From: Lachnospiraceae bacterium
GTDB lineage: Bacteria; Bacillota; Clostridia; Lachnospirales; Lachnospiraceae
DNA: 44,809 nucleotides
Assembly (NCBI GenBank): GCA_028693705.1
Contig: JAQUUX010000016.1
Location: 1-44,809, forward strand
Direction of reading: 5' to 3'
Shown here: one piece after another, positions 34,303-42,708 of the stretch
How positions within the stretch are numbered: position 1 is the stretch's first letter
Layout of the letters: every line of letters begins with the position of its first letter
Notes under the pieces: generated by a model
What the model saw: only the letters and a program-made list of their open reading frames with translations
What the model was told of the DNA's origin: nothing
Database searches by the model: none
Made by a program: the position numbers and the translations under genes

Positions 34303-34567
34303 GCCGTGCAGCCGGGGCGTTAGCGGTGCCTTGTACCTACAATCCGCTTTAGTAGGGGTGATGTTCGACAGAGGGCTTTGGCTTTTATTGCTGCCCTTCA
34401 TAAGTGGCGTTGAAGTTTGGGTCTCACGCAATGGAAATCTACGAATCGTGTCAGGGCAGGAATGCAGCAGCACTAAGTAGAACCTTTCATGTGCCGTGAG
34501 GGTGCCTGGCGGAGTTAACTGTGGAGGTAACGGGTAGGGGTTTCGCTCGAAGTCGGACGCACGGTAT
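34303..34567 (+). ncRNA. ffs: Signal recognition particle RNA, large Bacillus type
   Basis: An RNA of about 265 nt. The 5' CCGTGC (34304-34309) pairs with the 3' GCACGG (34559-34564). The Alu-type 5' domain starts GCCGGGGCGTTAGCGG, and the Ffh-binding helix 8 carries the signature GTCAGGGCAGGAATGCAGCA. It is the RNA of the particle that targets membrane proteins. It lies after tadA as in Bacillus, but dnaX does not follow; a PflX-like gene does. Confidence 0.93.
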
Positions 34568-34606
34568 TTGTATGCATCCAGATAACTCTTTAATGGGAGA
34601 AATTGT

Positions 34607-35545
34607 ATGGCTCAAATTTATGATACTGCGCAACTTAATGAGTTTCTTGAACAGCATATGTCCGATTGCTCTTTATGTCCCCGCAATTGCCATATAAATC
34701 GCTTTGAAACCACCGGCTACTGTGGTGCATCTGCTGCCATAAAAGCTGCCTGTGCCGCTCTTCACATGTGGGAAGAGCCATGTATTTCCGGTGCATCCGG
34801 CTCGGGGGCTGTATTTTTCTCCGGCTGTAATGTACGCTGTGTGTTTTGTCAAAATTATAATATTGCAGCGGGTAACACCGGAAAAGAAATCTCAACCGAT
34901 CGTCTGGCAGAAATTTTTTTAGAGTTACAGGAACAAAATGCCAATAATATCAATTTAGTAACGCCAACTCACTATATCCCCCAAATTGCTATTGCTCTTA
35001 CCAAATCCAGGAATCAAGGACTATCCTTGCCCATCGTTTACAATACCAGTGGCTATGAAAAAGTTTCCTCCCTTGCTTTGTTGGAGGGTTTAATTGATAT
35101 TTATCTTCCTGACTGCAAGTATGTTTCCAGCGAACTAAGTACAAAATATTCACATTGTCATGATTATTTTGAACAGACAGCCAATGCGCTTCAGGAGATG
35201 TTTCGTCAAACCGGTAAACCGGTTATAGATTCAAATACCGGCTTATTAAAACGCGGAATGATCGTTCGTCATTTAATTTTACCTGGACAAACCGAAGATT
35301 CTAAAAAGGTGATTTCCTATTTGTACCATACCTTTGGTGATGATATTTATATTAGCATTATGAATCAATATACACCTCTGCCTCAGGTATCTTCTTATCC
35401 GGAATTAAGTAGAAAACTTACTACTTATGAATATGACAAGGTTATCAATTTTGCGTGCGATCTGGGTATACATAATGGTTTCATGCAGAAAGGCAGTGCC
35501 GCTGCTGAGAGTTTTATACCGGCTTTTGATATTACAGGGATTTAA
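34607..35545 (+). CDS. PflX-like radical SAM protein
   Basis: A 312-residue protein similar to PflX, a homologue of pyruvate formate-lyase activating enzyme with unknown target. The radical SAM cluster motif is C74-x3-C78-x2-C81 (CNVRCVFC). An extra N-terminal cysteine set, C21-x2-C24-x3-C28 and C39, may hold a second iron-sulfur cluster or zinc. VTPTHYIPQI and YLPDCKYVS are typical of the PflX group. It starts 40 bp after the SRP RNA and may be read from its promoter. The partner glycyl-radical protein is not in the window. Confidence 0.88.
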   Translation: MAQIYDTAQLNEFLEQHMSDCSLCPRNCHINRFETTGYCGASAAIKAACAALHMWEEPCISGASGSGAVFFSGCNVRCVFCQNYNIAAGNTGKEISTDRLAEIFLELQEQNANNINLVTPTHYIPQIAIALTKSRNQGLSLPIVYNTSGYEKVSSLALLEGLIDIYLPDCKYVSSELSTKYSHCHDYFEQTANALQEMFRQTGKPVIDSNTGLLKRGMIVRHLILPGQTEDSKKVISYLYHTFGDDIYISIMNQYTPLPQVSSYPELSRKLTTYEYDKVINFACDLGIHNGFMQKGSAAAESFIPAFDITGI

Positions 35546-35579
35546 GATCCTTGTCTCCTTTTACAGTATCTCGTATCTG

Positions 35580-36428
35580 TCAGATATCTACTTGCTTCAT
35601 ATAATATCCAAAAGTGCCCTTACTCGGATTTTCTGTTTCTCCAATACCTGATCCAAAAGCAAAGCCTTCAAATCCAAACATGGATGCCACCATGCGTTCT
35701 CTTTCATAATAATTTCCCGGTACTCCCAAATAATAATCATCATCATACTTTCCCAATATAATATGGTGATAATTATAAAAACCGTGGAGCAGAAAACTGT
35801 TATTCACCAGTTCCTGGTATTCCTGATTTAAAATTACAAAGTTCTTTGGCGCAATAGAGATAAACTCGGTTTGATCTGTAAAGGGATGTACTACCGGAAA
35901 TTCTTTTTTCAGTTGAGACCATTTATCGGTAGCAATTTCTTCGATTATATCGGATATATTCTCTGTTTCTATATTTTCTATTATTGATGCTGTTACTGTC
36001 TCTTCCTTCTCATCTTTCTCCTTCGTCTCTTCTTTCTCCTCTTTTTTTTCCGTTTTCTCCTTCTCTTTCGATCTTTTAGAGCCATTGCCGATATATCCCC
36101 AGATTACTTTATTATCTGACAATATAATCTGGATCCCCACCAACTTTCCATAGCTTATTTTTCCTTCTCCAATCGCATTTTGGGGAAAACGAAAACAGCA
36201 GGCCGCCCGACCTCTTTCTATATGTATGTTTCCAAGTCGGCTATCCTTCTCGGTCCCCTCCATTTTCACGGGACAATCCGAAGGATTTACGTTTCCCGCA
36301 TCTTTTATCTGCAGCTGCATGGTGATCAGATCATTTCTCACCTCTATCCGCAGGATTCCTGCACTTCTTACCTTTTCCCGATTCTGATACAATCCCAGAT
36401 AAATAATTTTCTTATCATAAAAAAACAA
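35580..36428 (-). CDS. DUF6128-like protein of unknown function
   Basis: A 282-residue soluble protein. The N-terminal domain (1-115, YLGLYQNREKVRSAGILRIEV) and the C-terminal domain (about 180-282, LKKEFPVVHPFTD, DDYYLGVPGNYYERERM) are joined by a Lys/Glu-rich linker (about 120-155) likely to be a helix or disordered. The architecture resembles DUF6128 proteins of Lachnospiraceae; function unknown. The start is TTG, 8 bp after AGGAGG. That site and the start sit at the edge of a terminator hairpin. It follows the CdaR/PucR-type regulator. Confidence 0.65.
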   Translation of the reverse strand: MFFYDKKIIYLGLYQNREKVRSAGILRIEVRNDLITMQLQIKDAGNVNPSDCPVKMEGTEKDSRLGNIHIERGRAACCFRFPQNAIGEGKISYGKLVGIQIILSDNKVIWGYIGNGSKRSKEKEKTEKKEEKEETKEKDEKEETVTASIIENIETENISDIIEEIATDKWSQLKKEFPVVHPFTDQTEFISIAPKNFVILNQEYQELVNNSFLLHGFYNYHHIILGKYDDDYYLGVPGNYYERERMVASMFGFEGFAFGSGIGETENPSKGTFGYYMKQVDI

Positions 36429-36477
36429 CCTGTTTTCCTCCTGATAGCTTCTCTAGCTATTCTATGCGGAAAACAGG
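36421..36477 (-). terminator. Terminator overlapping the next gene's ribosome binding site
   Basis: On the minus strand, 10-bp perfect arms CCTGTTTTCC (36477-36468) and GGAAAACAGG (36438-36429) enclose an inner ATAGCT/AGCTAT hairpin, followed by TTGTTTTTTT. The AGGAGG of the DUF6128-like gene runs into the right arm and its TTG start is the first triplet after the stem. Confidence 0.75.
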
Positions 36478-36526
36478 CCATTCATACTGTTTACTGTTTC
36501 AATATTCTTTTTCTGCTGTTTGCTTT

Positions 36527-37621
36527 CTAATATTCCCTGCCGTCAATATATTTCATATAGCTGACAACCATCAGCGCAATTTTAAATGTCAATGCTTCAT
36601 CAAAAATTCTAATGTCCAGTCCGTATTCTTTTTGCAGCCTTTCAATACGATAAACAAGTGTGTTTCTATGAATAAAAAGCTGTCTTGCTGTTTCTGAAAT
36701 ATTCAGGTTGTTTTCAAAGAATTTGTTAATGGTCATCAAACTTTCTTCATCCATGTCATCCGGTATATGGTCTCCAAATATCTCATCAATATACAGACGG
36801 CATAGATTAGTAGGCAACTGATAAATCAATCTGCCAATTCCCAGACTGCTATAGGCGGCAATTGTTTTATCAGCATAGAAAATTCCGGCAACCTCCATTG
36901 CCATCTTAGCTTCCTTATAGGATTTGGATACATCCTTCAACTCCTGCACCATAGTTCCATAAGCAACTCTGGTATTAACCATGATCTCCGTATTCATCAT
37001 ATCCACAATGGTAAGTGCCAGAGCATCCAGATTTTCTGTGCTGTAATCATCACCTTCCTGAATGGATTTAATTAGGATAATATTTTTCTCATCTACAGTG
37101 GTAACATAATCCCCTGATTGTTCGGAAAACAGACTTTTCAGCAGTTCCACTGCCGCATTTTCTTTTTCCATATCGTTTTCTACCAGAAATACCACTCTTG
37201 GATACTCTGTTTCGATACGTAATTTCTTTGCTCTGTTGTAAATATCCACTAACAGCATATTATCCAGGATCAAGTTCTGGAAGAAATTGTTTCTGTCAAA
37301 ACGCTCTTTATAGGCTACGATCAGATTCTGGATTTCACTGACAGCGATTCTCCCAATCATGTATGCGTCTTCTCCAAATCCCCTGGCATTCAATATATAT
37401 ACCAGTTCCTCATCATCCATGATCTTCAGTAAATGATTTTGTCCAATTACCTGACTGTCCACAGCGGATTTAGAAAAACTCACTATCAGTTCCGGTGTGA
37501 TATCTTCCGCTTCATAGGTTGAAGCCACCTCGTCACCGTTTAAATCAAAGATACATAAATCTGTTTTTGTGATTCCACGCAATTCGTCTATTGTATTCTT
37601 TATAATCTGATTTGTGATCAT
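36527..37621 (-). CDS. CdaR/PucR-type transcriptional regulator
   Basis: A 364-residue regulator. The N-terminal part (1-110) resembles the sugar diacid sensing domain (NQIIKNTIDELRG, DLNGDEVAS). A central GGDEF-like domain follows, and the C-terminal PucR helix-turn-helix is clear (LNISETARQLFIHRNTLVYR). I chose the ATG at 37621, preceded by GGGGG; the upstream extension has no site. It lies next to the orphan MsmX-like ATPase, transcribed in the same direction but separated from it by a terminator. The inducer and targets are unknown. Confidence 0.88.
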   Translation of the reverse strand: MITNQIIKNTIDELRGITKTDLCIFDLNGDEVASTYEAEDITPELIVSFSKSAVDSQVIGQNHLLKIMDDEELVYILNARGFGEDAYMIGRIAVSEIQNLIVAYKERFDRNNFFQNLILDNMLLVDIYNRAKKLRIETEYPRVVFLVENDMEKENAAVELLKSLFSEQSGDYVTTVDEKNIILIKSIQEGDDYSTENLDALALTIVDMMNTEIMVNTRVAYGTMVQELKDVSKSYKEAKMAMEVAGIFYADKTIAAYSSLGIGRLIYQLPTNLCRLYIDEIFGDHIPDDMDEESLMTINKFFENNLNISETARQLFIHRNTLVYRIERLQKEYGLDIRIFDEALTFKIALMVVSYMKYIDGREY

Positions 37622-37713
37622 GGTAAAACCCCCAGTTAAAAATTCTGACATTCTTCACAGTTATTTACATTTAAACCTTCACATGTATATATTTTAACAC
37701 ACTTCTGTCTCTT

Positions 37714-37752
37714 TGGTAAAAAAAGAACTGCTACACTGATATGCAGCAGTTC
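37714..37752 (-). terminator. Terminator after the orphan ATPase gene
   Basis: On the minus strand, 8-bp arms GAACTGCT/AGCAGTTC (37752-37745 and 37732-37725), extended by weaker pairs, are followed by seven Ts. Confidence 0.85.
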
Positions 37753-37780
37753 CTATAAACTCTTTAAAGTTTCTCAAAAA

Positions 37781-38890
37781 CTAGTTTGTAATAACCAGTT
37801 CTGTTTCTTTATCAAAGACATGGATCTTTTCCACATCAAATGCAAAACGGATTGTGTCACCAGGTCTTGCTGTTGTACGTGAATCTACTCTTGCAGTAAT
37901 CGGGAAATCACCCAGATCAAAGTACAGGTAAACTTCAGCACCTAACAATTCATAAACCTTAACTGTGGATTCGAATACACATTTTGCAGTTTCAATATAC
38001 ATCTGAGAATCATATACATCCTCTGGACGAATACCAAAAGTAACGGTCTTTCCATCGTAACCGCCCTCGATCAGCTTCTTAGCTTTTGCAGGAGGCAATA
38101 CGATTTCTTTATCTTTTACCAGAAGACTTACAGATTCACCATTTACTTTAACAACAGCATCCAGGAAGTTCATCTGTGGAGATCCCATAAATCCTGCTAC
38201 GAACAGATTACATGGTTTCTCATATAAGTTCTGTGGTGTATCAACCTGCTGAACAATACCGGCTTTCATAACTACGATTCTGGTTCCCAGTGTCATAGCT
38301 TCTGTCTGATCATGTGTTACATAGATAATAGTTGTTCCCAGTGTTTGATGTAATTTTGCGATCTCAATACGCATCTGTACACGAAGTTTTGCATCCAGAT
38401 TGGATAACGGCTCATCCATAAGGAATACCTTAGGATTACGAACGATTGCACGACCCATGGCAACACGCTGTCTCTGTCCACCGGATAAAGCCTTTGGTTT
38501 ACGATCCAGTAAAGACTCCAGATCCAGAATCTTAGCAGCATCTCTTACTTTTTTATCGATTTCATCCTTTGGAACTTTTCTCAGTTTCAAACCAAATGCC
38601 ATATTGTCATATACAGACATATGCGGATATAACGCATAGTTCTGGAATACCATGGCAATATCTCTGTCTTTTGGTTCTACATTATTTACAACTCTGTCAC
38701 CGATTTTCAGTTCACCGGAAGAAATTTCTTCCAGACCTGCAATCATACGAAGTGTTGTAGATTTTCCGCAGCCTGATGGGCCAACGAAGATGATAAATTC
38801 CTTATCAGCGATTTCCAGATTAAAATCCTTTACAGCTTCAAAGCCATTTGGATATACCTTACATACATTTTTTAATGATAAACTAGCCAT
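37781..38890 (-). CDS. Orphan ABC ATPase, MsmX/UgpC type
   Basis: A 369-residue ATPase of carbohydrate importers. Walker A is GPSGCGKSTTLRM, the signature LSGGQRQRVAMGRA and Walker B VFLMDEPLSNLDAK. The C-terminal MOP domain includes VTFGIRPEDV. No permease or binding-protein genes accompany it, and it has its own terminator. This fits the multitask ATPase MsmX of Bacillus, which serves several sugar importers. Strong AGGAGG lies before its ATG. Confidence 0.93.
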   Translation of the reverse strand: MASLSLKNVCKVYPNGFEAVKDFNLEIADKEFIIFVGPSGCGKSTTLRMIAGLEEISSGELKIGDRVVNNVEPKDRDIAMVFQNYALYPHMSVYDNMAFGLKLRKVPKDEIDKKVRDAAKILDLESLLDRKPKALSGGQRQRVAMGRAIVRNPKVFLMDEPLSNLDAKLRVQMRIEIAKLHQTLGTTIIYVTHDQTEAMTLGTRIVVMKAGIVQQVDTPQNLYEKPCNLFVAGFMGSPQMNFLDAVVKVNGESVSLLVKDKEIVLPPAKAKKLIEGGYDGKTVTFGIRPEDVYDSQMYIETAKCVFESTVKVYELLGAEVYLYFDLGDFPITARVDSRTTARPGDTIRFAFDVEKIHVFDKETELVITN

Positions 38891-39037
38891 TTTTTAGTCC
38901 TCCTAATTGATTCCCCTCAAATATGTACTTAGTATATCCCAAGGGGACAGGAAGCACCATGCCACTATTCCACAATTTTTTTTTAATCCATTGTTACATT
39001 TGCTAATCTGAAAAACTTTTCTTTTCCCTAAAATACA

Positions 39038-39072
39038 GATTGCCCAATGAAATCTGAATTTCATGGGCAATT
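39038..39072 (-). terminator. Terminator after the YesL-like gene
   Basis: A nearly perfect stem of about 14 bp (arms around ATTGCCCA and TGGGCAAT) with a CTGA/TCAG loop, followed on the minus strand by CTGTATTTT. The tail is only moderately T-rich. Confidence 0.65.
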
Positions 39073-39081
39073 TGAACAATA

Positions 39082-39708
39082 TCACTCTTCTGATATCTTT
39101 GGTTCATATTTTTTTAGAATCTCCACCAGCAATACAGCACTGATATAGCAGGACAAAGCAAAACCCACCAGAAGGGAATATGGCATTGTCTCAAACGAAG
39201 AAAGCATCGCTACAATAGGTATGGCATAGATCATCAGTAACAGCAGTGTTTTGGGAAAATTCAAAATACTGATTAACACTGCGTTTTTAATGGTACCGAC
39301 TACTGTATTCTGAAATCTTGCCTGCAATGGATATACATACACTGAACCCATAAGGATCACTACAAAAACAGCAGCAACTGCAATCGTAATCAACGTATAT
39401 ATCACACCATGCATATTCTCCAGAAATCTGACGTCCACACGCAGGATTACAGCAACCACTATCTGAAGTAGCCAGATTACTGTAGACTGTTTGAAATTCT
39501 CACAAAATGCTTTCCAATAACCGCGGACAATATAACCATCCTCATTTCGTATCATCCTCATACAAATCGTATGTAACGCGGTAAAAGCTGCCCCTGCCGT
39601 TACAATCGGCAGACAGGATATGATAAATATAATATTCAAAATCACAAGATCAGTTGCTCTGTTCATGAACCTGACGAAAGGTCCGTCTGCTCTAAATATA
39701 TTCCCCAT
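39082..39708 (-). CDS. DUF624 (YesL-like) membrane protein
   Basis: A 208-residue membrane protein with about five segments, beginning FVRFMNRATDLVILNIIFII, typical of YesL/DUF624. These proteins often accompany carbohydrate ABC importers, but their function is unknown. Here the nearest such genes are the orphan ATPase downstream. It starts 7 bp after the HD-GYP gene stop and is the third gene of GNAT-HD-GYP-YesL. Confidence 0.88.
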   Translation of the reverse strand: MGNIFRADGPFVRFMNRATDLVILNIIFIISCLPIVTAGAAFTALHTICMRMIRNEDGYIVRGYWKAFCENFKQSTVIWLLQIVVAVILRVDVRFLENMHGVIYTLITIAVAAVFVVILMGSVYVYPLQARFQNTVVGTIKNAVLISILNFPKTLLLLMIYAIPIVAMLSSFETMPYSLLVGFALSCYISAVLLVEILKKYEPKISEE

Positions 39709-39715
39709 TTTTCTC

Positions 39716-40996
39716 CTATTTTGTGTTTTTGAACTGACTGCTCACCAGATCATAATTTTTATTCAACTTGTCATATGTGGCAAGTACGTTTTCCGACTCG
39801 GCTTTAACTGTTTCCATAATCTCATCATACCGATCGCAAAAAACGTTTACTATAGCTTTGCTGTATTTGCCTCTTTTTACTTCTTCCTGCAAAATGGAAA
39901 TAACTTCATTTTTGGAGTGGGGCGTACGATAACTTCTATCATTTACCAAACCGGCAACAGTATCTGCCACCTGTAAAATAGACTGCTGCAAATTCATGGA
40001 TGCAGATCTAAGACCTTTTGGATAACCGGAACCATCACTTCGTTCATGATGAGCTAACGCAATGTCCACCACCTCGTCACTCATTCTTCCTCGCAACAAC
40101 TTCTCTGTCCGCTCTACATGAGTTCTTAACAAACGAACTTCCTCTGCAGACAATTTTCTGGGAGCATCTATGATCTCTTTCGGAATCGCCAGCATGCCAA
40201 TATCATGTACCATTGCCGCATACTTTAAAATATCCAGTTCTTTTTCAGACAGATTCATTTGTCTGCCAATCTGCAAGCTGATATGAATGCAAGTCACAGC
40301 ATCCACAACAGCAGTAGGGCTTCTGAATCCCAAAAAATACATTAACATTTCCAGGTAACCGGTTTTGTATTCATTCGTAAATACCAGAAACTGTGTTATC
40401 TGATCCAGTTCTTCATGAAAATTCCCGTTTCGAAGATTTTCAAGAATATGATCTTTTTTTTCCGCCCTGTAAAAGAAATCCAGACCTTCCCCGGAAATCC
40501 TGATATCTGCATGTTTCTGGAACATAGTATAGTCAAATTTATCACCCAGTGCCGTATTATAAATATCCATTCGCTCTGCAATATTCAAATATGCTACCAG
40601 TTTCTTATATTTAAAAGGCATGGCCTGAAGCTGATTATAATCCATATGATGATATAAATAGGTTTTCGGCCAATCCCCGTCCGGTACCGGACACATATAT
40701 TTATAGAACAAATAGCCATAAATAGAATGTGGCATGAAAACTTTTGCTTCATATCGTAACATATCATTCAAATTCTCTGTTTTATATGCACCCAAATCAT
40801 GAAAAGTCGCCAGCATAACATAATCTGCCAACTCAAATTCCTCAAATCCACCTCTTAAACGGAACATTTTATAGATAATATAAGCAACCCGGTAACCATG
40901 GTCAACCGGGCGGGGATCTATCAGCTTAAGTGTATCTCTAAGCAAAAGAAATATTTCTTTACTTTTAATATAGTCCATTGCGATTATTTGCTTCAT
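39716..40996 (-). CDS. HD-GYP domain phosphohydrolase, two HD domains
   Basis: A protein of about 426 residues. The C-terminal half has the HD-GYP signature (VHDIGML, then HHERSDGSGYPKGL), the fold of cyclic di-GMP phosphodiesterases. The N-terminal half carries a second, more degenerate HD region (ATFHDLGAYK, YHHMDY). There is no receiver, membrane or GAF domain. The ATG at 40996 with GAGGG upstream is the best start. It overlaps the end of the GNAT coding region closely (stop at 41005), indicating one transcript. Confidence 0.9.
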   Translation of the reverse strand: MKQIIAMDYIKSKEIFLLLRDTLKLIDPRPVDHGYRVAYIIYKMFRLRGGFEEFELADYVMLATFHDLGAYKTENLNDMLRYEAKVFMPHSIYGYLFYKYMCPVPDGDWPKTYLYHHMDYNQLQAMPFKYKKLVAYLNIAERMDIYNTALGDKFDYTMFQKHADIRISGEGLDFFYRAEKKDHILENLRNGNFHEELDQITQFLVFTNEYKTGYLEMLMYFLGFRSPTAVVDAVTCIHISLQIGRQMNLSEKELDILKYAAMVHDIGMLAIPKEIIDAPRKLSAEEVRLLRTHVERTEKLLRGRMSDEVVDIALAHHERSDGSGYPKGLRSASMNLQQSILQVADTVAGLVNDRSYRTPHSKNEVISILQEEVKRGKYSKAIVNVFCDRYDEIMETVKAESENVLATYDKLNKNYDLVSSQFKNTK

Positions 40997-41004
40997 AGCG
41001 TCCC

Positions 41005-41496
41005 TCAAAATTGTATTTTCATTGGTGTGTAACGGATTCCATCCCTGCATATTTCATGATCCAGATCCTGAAATCCATATTTGTGATAGAATTCTACTGC
41101 ATAAGGCGAAGAATTTACTGTCATAAAGTGCTGATCCAACTCGGTGGATAAATACTCCTGCAATGCAGTCAACAATTGCCTTCCAATTCCCTGTTTATGG
41201 TATTTTTCATCTACAAACAAGAGAGAAATATGAGAGTTATCCCTAAGCGTAATCATCCCAACCATCTGTTTTGTGCTCTCTGCTACAATCATTTGGTATG
41301 CTCCGGAGAGAAACATTCGATATAACATGTTATCTGTTACAAAATCATTAAAATTCCTGATTCCTTCTCTGGAATATTCCGGTGCGTCGAATTGAAGAAA
41401 GGTCTTCCATGCCAGATTCATTGCATCATCCCAATCTTCTTTATAGGCCATATGAATTTTCCAAGGCAAGCTTTGCAGCGTATCCCTGCATTCCAT
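41005..41496 (-). CDS. GNAT family N-acetyltransferase
   Basis: A protein of about 163 residues with the GNAT fold. The acetyl-CoA-binding motif A is LLFVDEKYHKQGIGRQLLTAL, and motif B near the C-terminus is VEFYHKYGFQDLD. The acceptor is unknown. I chose the ATG at 41496, preceded by CGGGAG; a further 22-residue extension lacks a site. First gene of the GNAT-HD-GYP-YesL group. Confidence 0.9.
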   Translation of the reverse strand: MECRDTLQSLPWKIHMAYKEDWDDAMNLAWKTFLQFDAPEYSREGIRNFNDFVTDNMLYRMFLSGAYQMIVAESTKQMVGMITLRDNSHISLLFVDEKYHKQGIGRQLLTALQEYLSTELDQHFMTVNSSPYAVEFYHKYGFQDLDHEICRDGIRYTPMKIQF

Positions 41497-41595
41497 TTTT
41501 TTCTCCCGTTTCAGCAACACTACTTTATTGAAAATTATATCCAATTTCAGAATATATGACAAGGTATTTCACTTTTTCTCTCTACAAATACCATT

Positions 41596-42594
41596 TTACT
41601 TCTTTTCTGCTAAAACTCCCACCTGGTTCACTAATGGCAAGCCATTTTCCAGCATATATGCATTTTCCATGGTAACAATAGCAATTGCCTGTAATGCTTC
41701 TTCTGTGAAAAATCCCATGTGTGAAGTAATCAATACATTGGGAAAAGTCATTAGCCTGGCAAGATTTTCATCTTGAATGATTTCCGTGGACCGATCTTCG
41801 TAGAAAATCCCCTCTTCCTCTTCGTATACATCCAAGCCAACACCGCCAAATTTCTTATTAACAAGCCCTTCAATTAAAGCTTCTGTTTCTATCAGGCTTC
41901 CCCTGGATGTATTTACCAAAAACACCCGATCTTTCATCATGGCAATCGTATTTCGATTGATCATGTGTTTTGTTCCGGAAGTAAGCGGACAATGCAGACT
42001 GATTACATCAGATTCCTTTATCAAATCGGTCAGTTCCATATATTCCACATCCAGATTTTTCACCGGATAAGGATCATATGCCAGCACCTGCATTCCAAAT
42101 CCTTTACATATCCTTATCATCGCCTGTCCGATCTTACCGGAACCGATAATACCTGCCGTTTTCTGATAAAAATCTACTCCCATAAGTCCATTTAAACTCA
42201 TGTTGAAATCTCTTGTCCGATTATAAGCCTTATGTGTTCGCCTATTTACTGTTAAGAGCAATGTCATGGCAAACTCAGCCACCGCCTCCGGAGAATAGCT
42301 GGGTACTCTTAAAACGACCAGCTTTCCTTCTGCCGCTTTTACATCTACATGATTAAATCCTGCACTTCGTAATAAAATACCTTTTACATTATGCTCATAC
42401 AAAAACTGTATCATAGATGCATTGACCAGATCCTTTACAAAAACACAAATTACGTCATAATCCCTTGCTAATACAACAGTTTCCTCGTTACATGGCAATT
42501 CCAGGAAGTGTATGTCAAATCCATAATCTCTGCCTAATGGCTCAAACCAGTATCTGTCATAGGGTTTCGTACTATAAAACAATATTTTCATCAT
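41596..42594 (-). CDS. D-2-hydroxyacid dehydrogenase (D-lactate dehydrogenase-like)
   Basis: A 332-residue NAD-dependent enzyme reducing 2-oxoacids such as pyruvate to D-hydroxyacids. The nucleotide loop is GIIGSGKIGQAM. Catalytic residues lie in NTSRGSLIET (Arg), GLDVYEEEEGIF (Glu) and ITSHMGFFTEEAL (His). The VYEEEEGIFYEDRS segment is typical of the fermentative LdhA group. The start ATG at 42594 follows GGAGG. It lies downstream of metG but behind its terminator. Confidence 0.93.
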   Translation of the reverse strand: MMKILFYSTKPYDRYWFEPLGRDYGFDIHFLELPCNEETVVLARDYDVICVFVKDLVNASMIQFLYEHNVKGILLRSAGFNHVDVKAAEGKLVVLRVPSYSPEAVAEFAMTLLLTVNRRTHKAYNRTRDFNMSLNGLMGVDFYQKTAGIIGSGKIGQAMIRICKGFGMQVLAYDPYPVKNLDVEYMELTDLIKESDVISLHCPLTSGTKHMINRNTIAMMKDRVFLVNTSRGSLIETEALIEGLVNKKFGGVGLDVYEEEEGIFYEDRSTEIIQDENLARLMTFPNVLITSHMGFFTEEALQAIAIVTMENAYMLENGLPLVNQVGVLAEKK

Positions 42595-42630
42595 TGCAGC
42601 CTCCATTTTTCGATTCTGCAATTAGTGTGT

Positions 42631-42686
42631 AAAAAAACAGGAATATTATACCTGCCTGTCTTTCAGCCGTCATAATATTCCTGTTT
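42631..42686 (-). terminator. Terminator after metG
   Basis: On the minus strand, perfect 14-bp arms AAACAGGAATATTA and TAATATTCCTGTTT (42686-42673 and 42648-42635) are followed by a T-run of at least seven (counting the arm's last Ts). Strong intrinsic terminator. Confidence 0.9.
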
Positions 42687-42708
42687 ATTATTAATGATTT
42701 TTATTAAA

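Noticed and set aside
34268..34480. Open frames inside the SRP RNA
   Set aside because: The RNA has a clear structure, conserved helix 8 signature and its own promoter.
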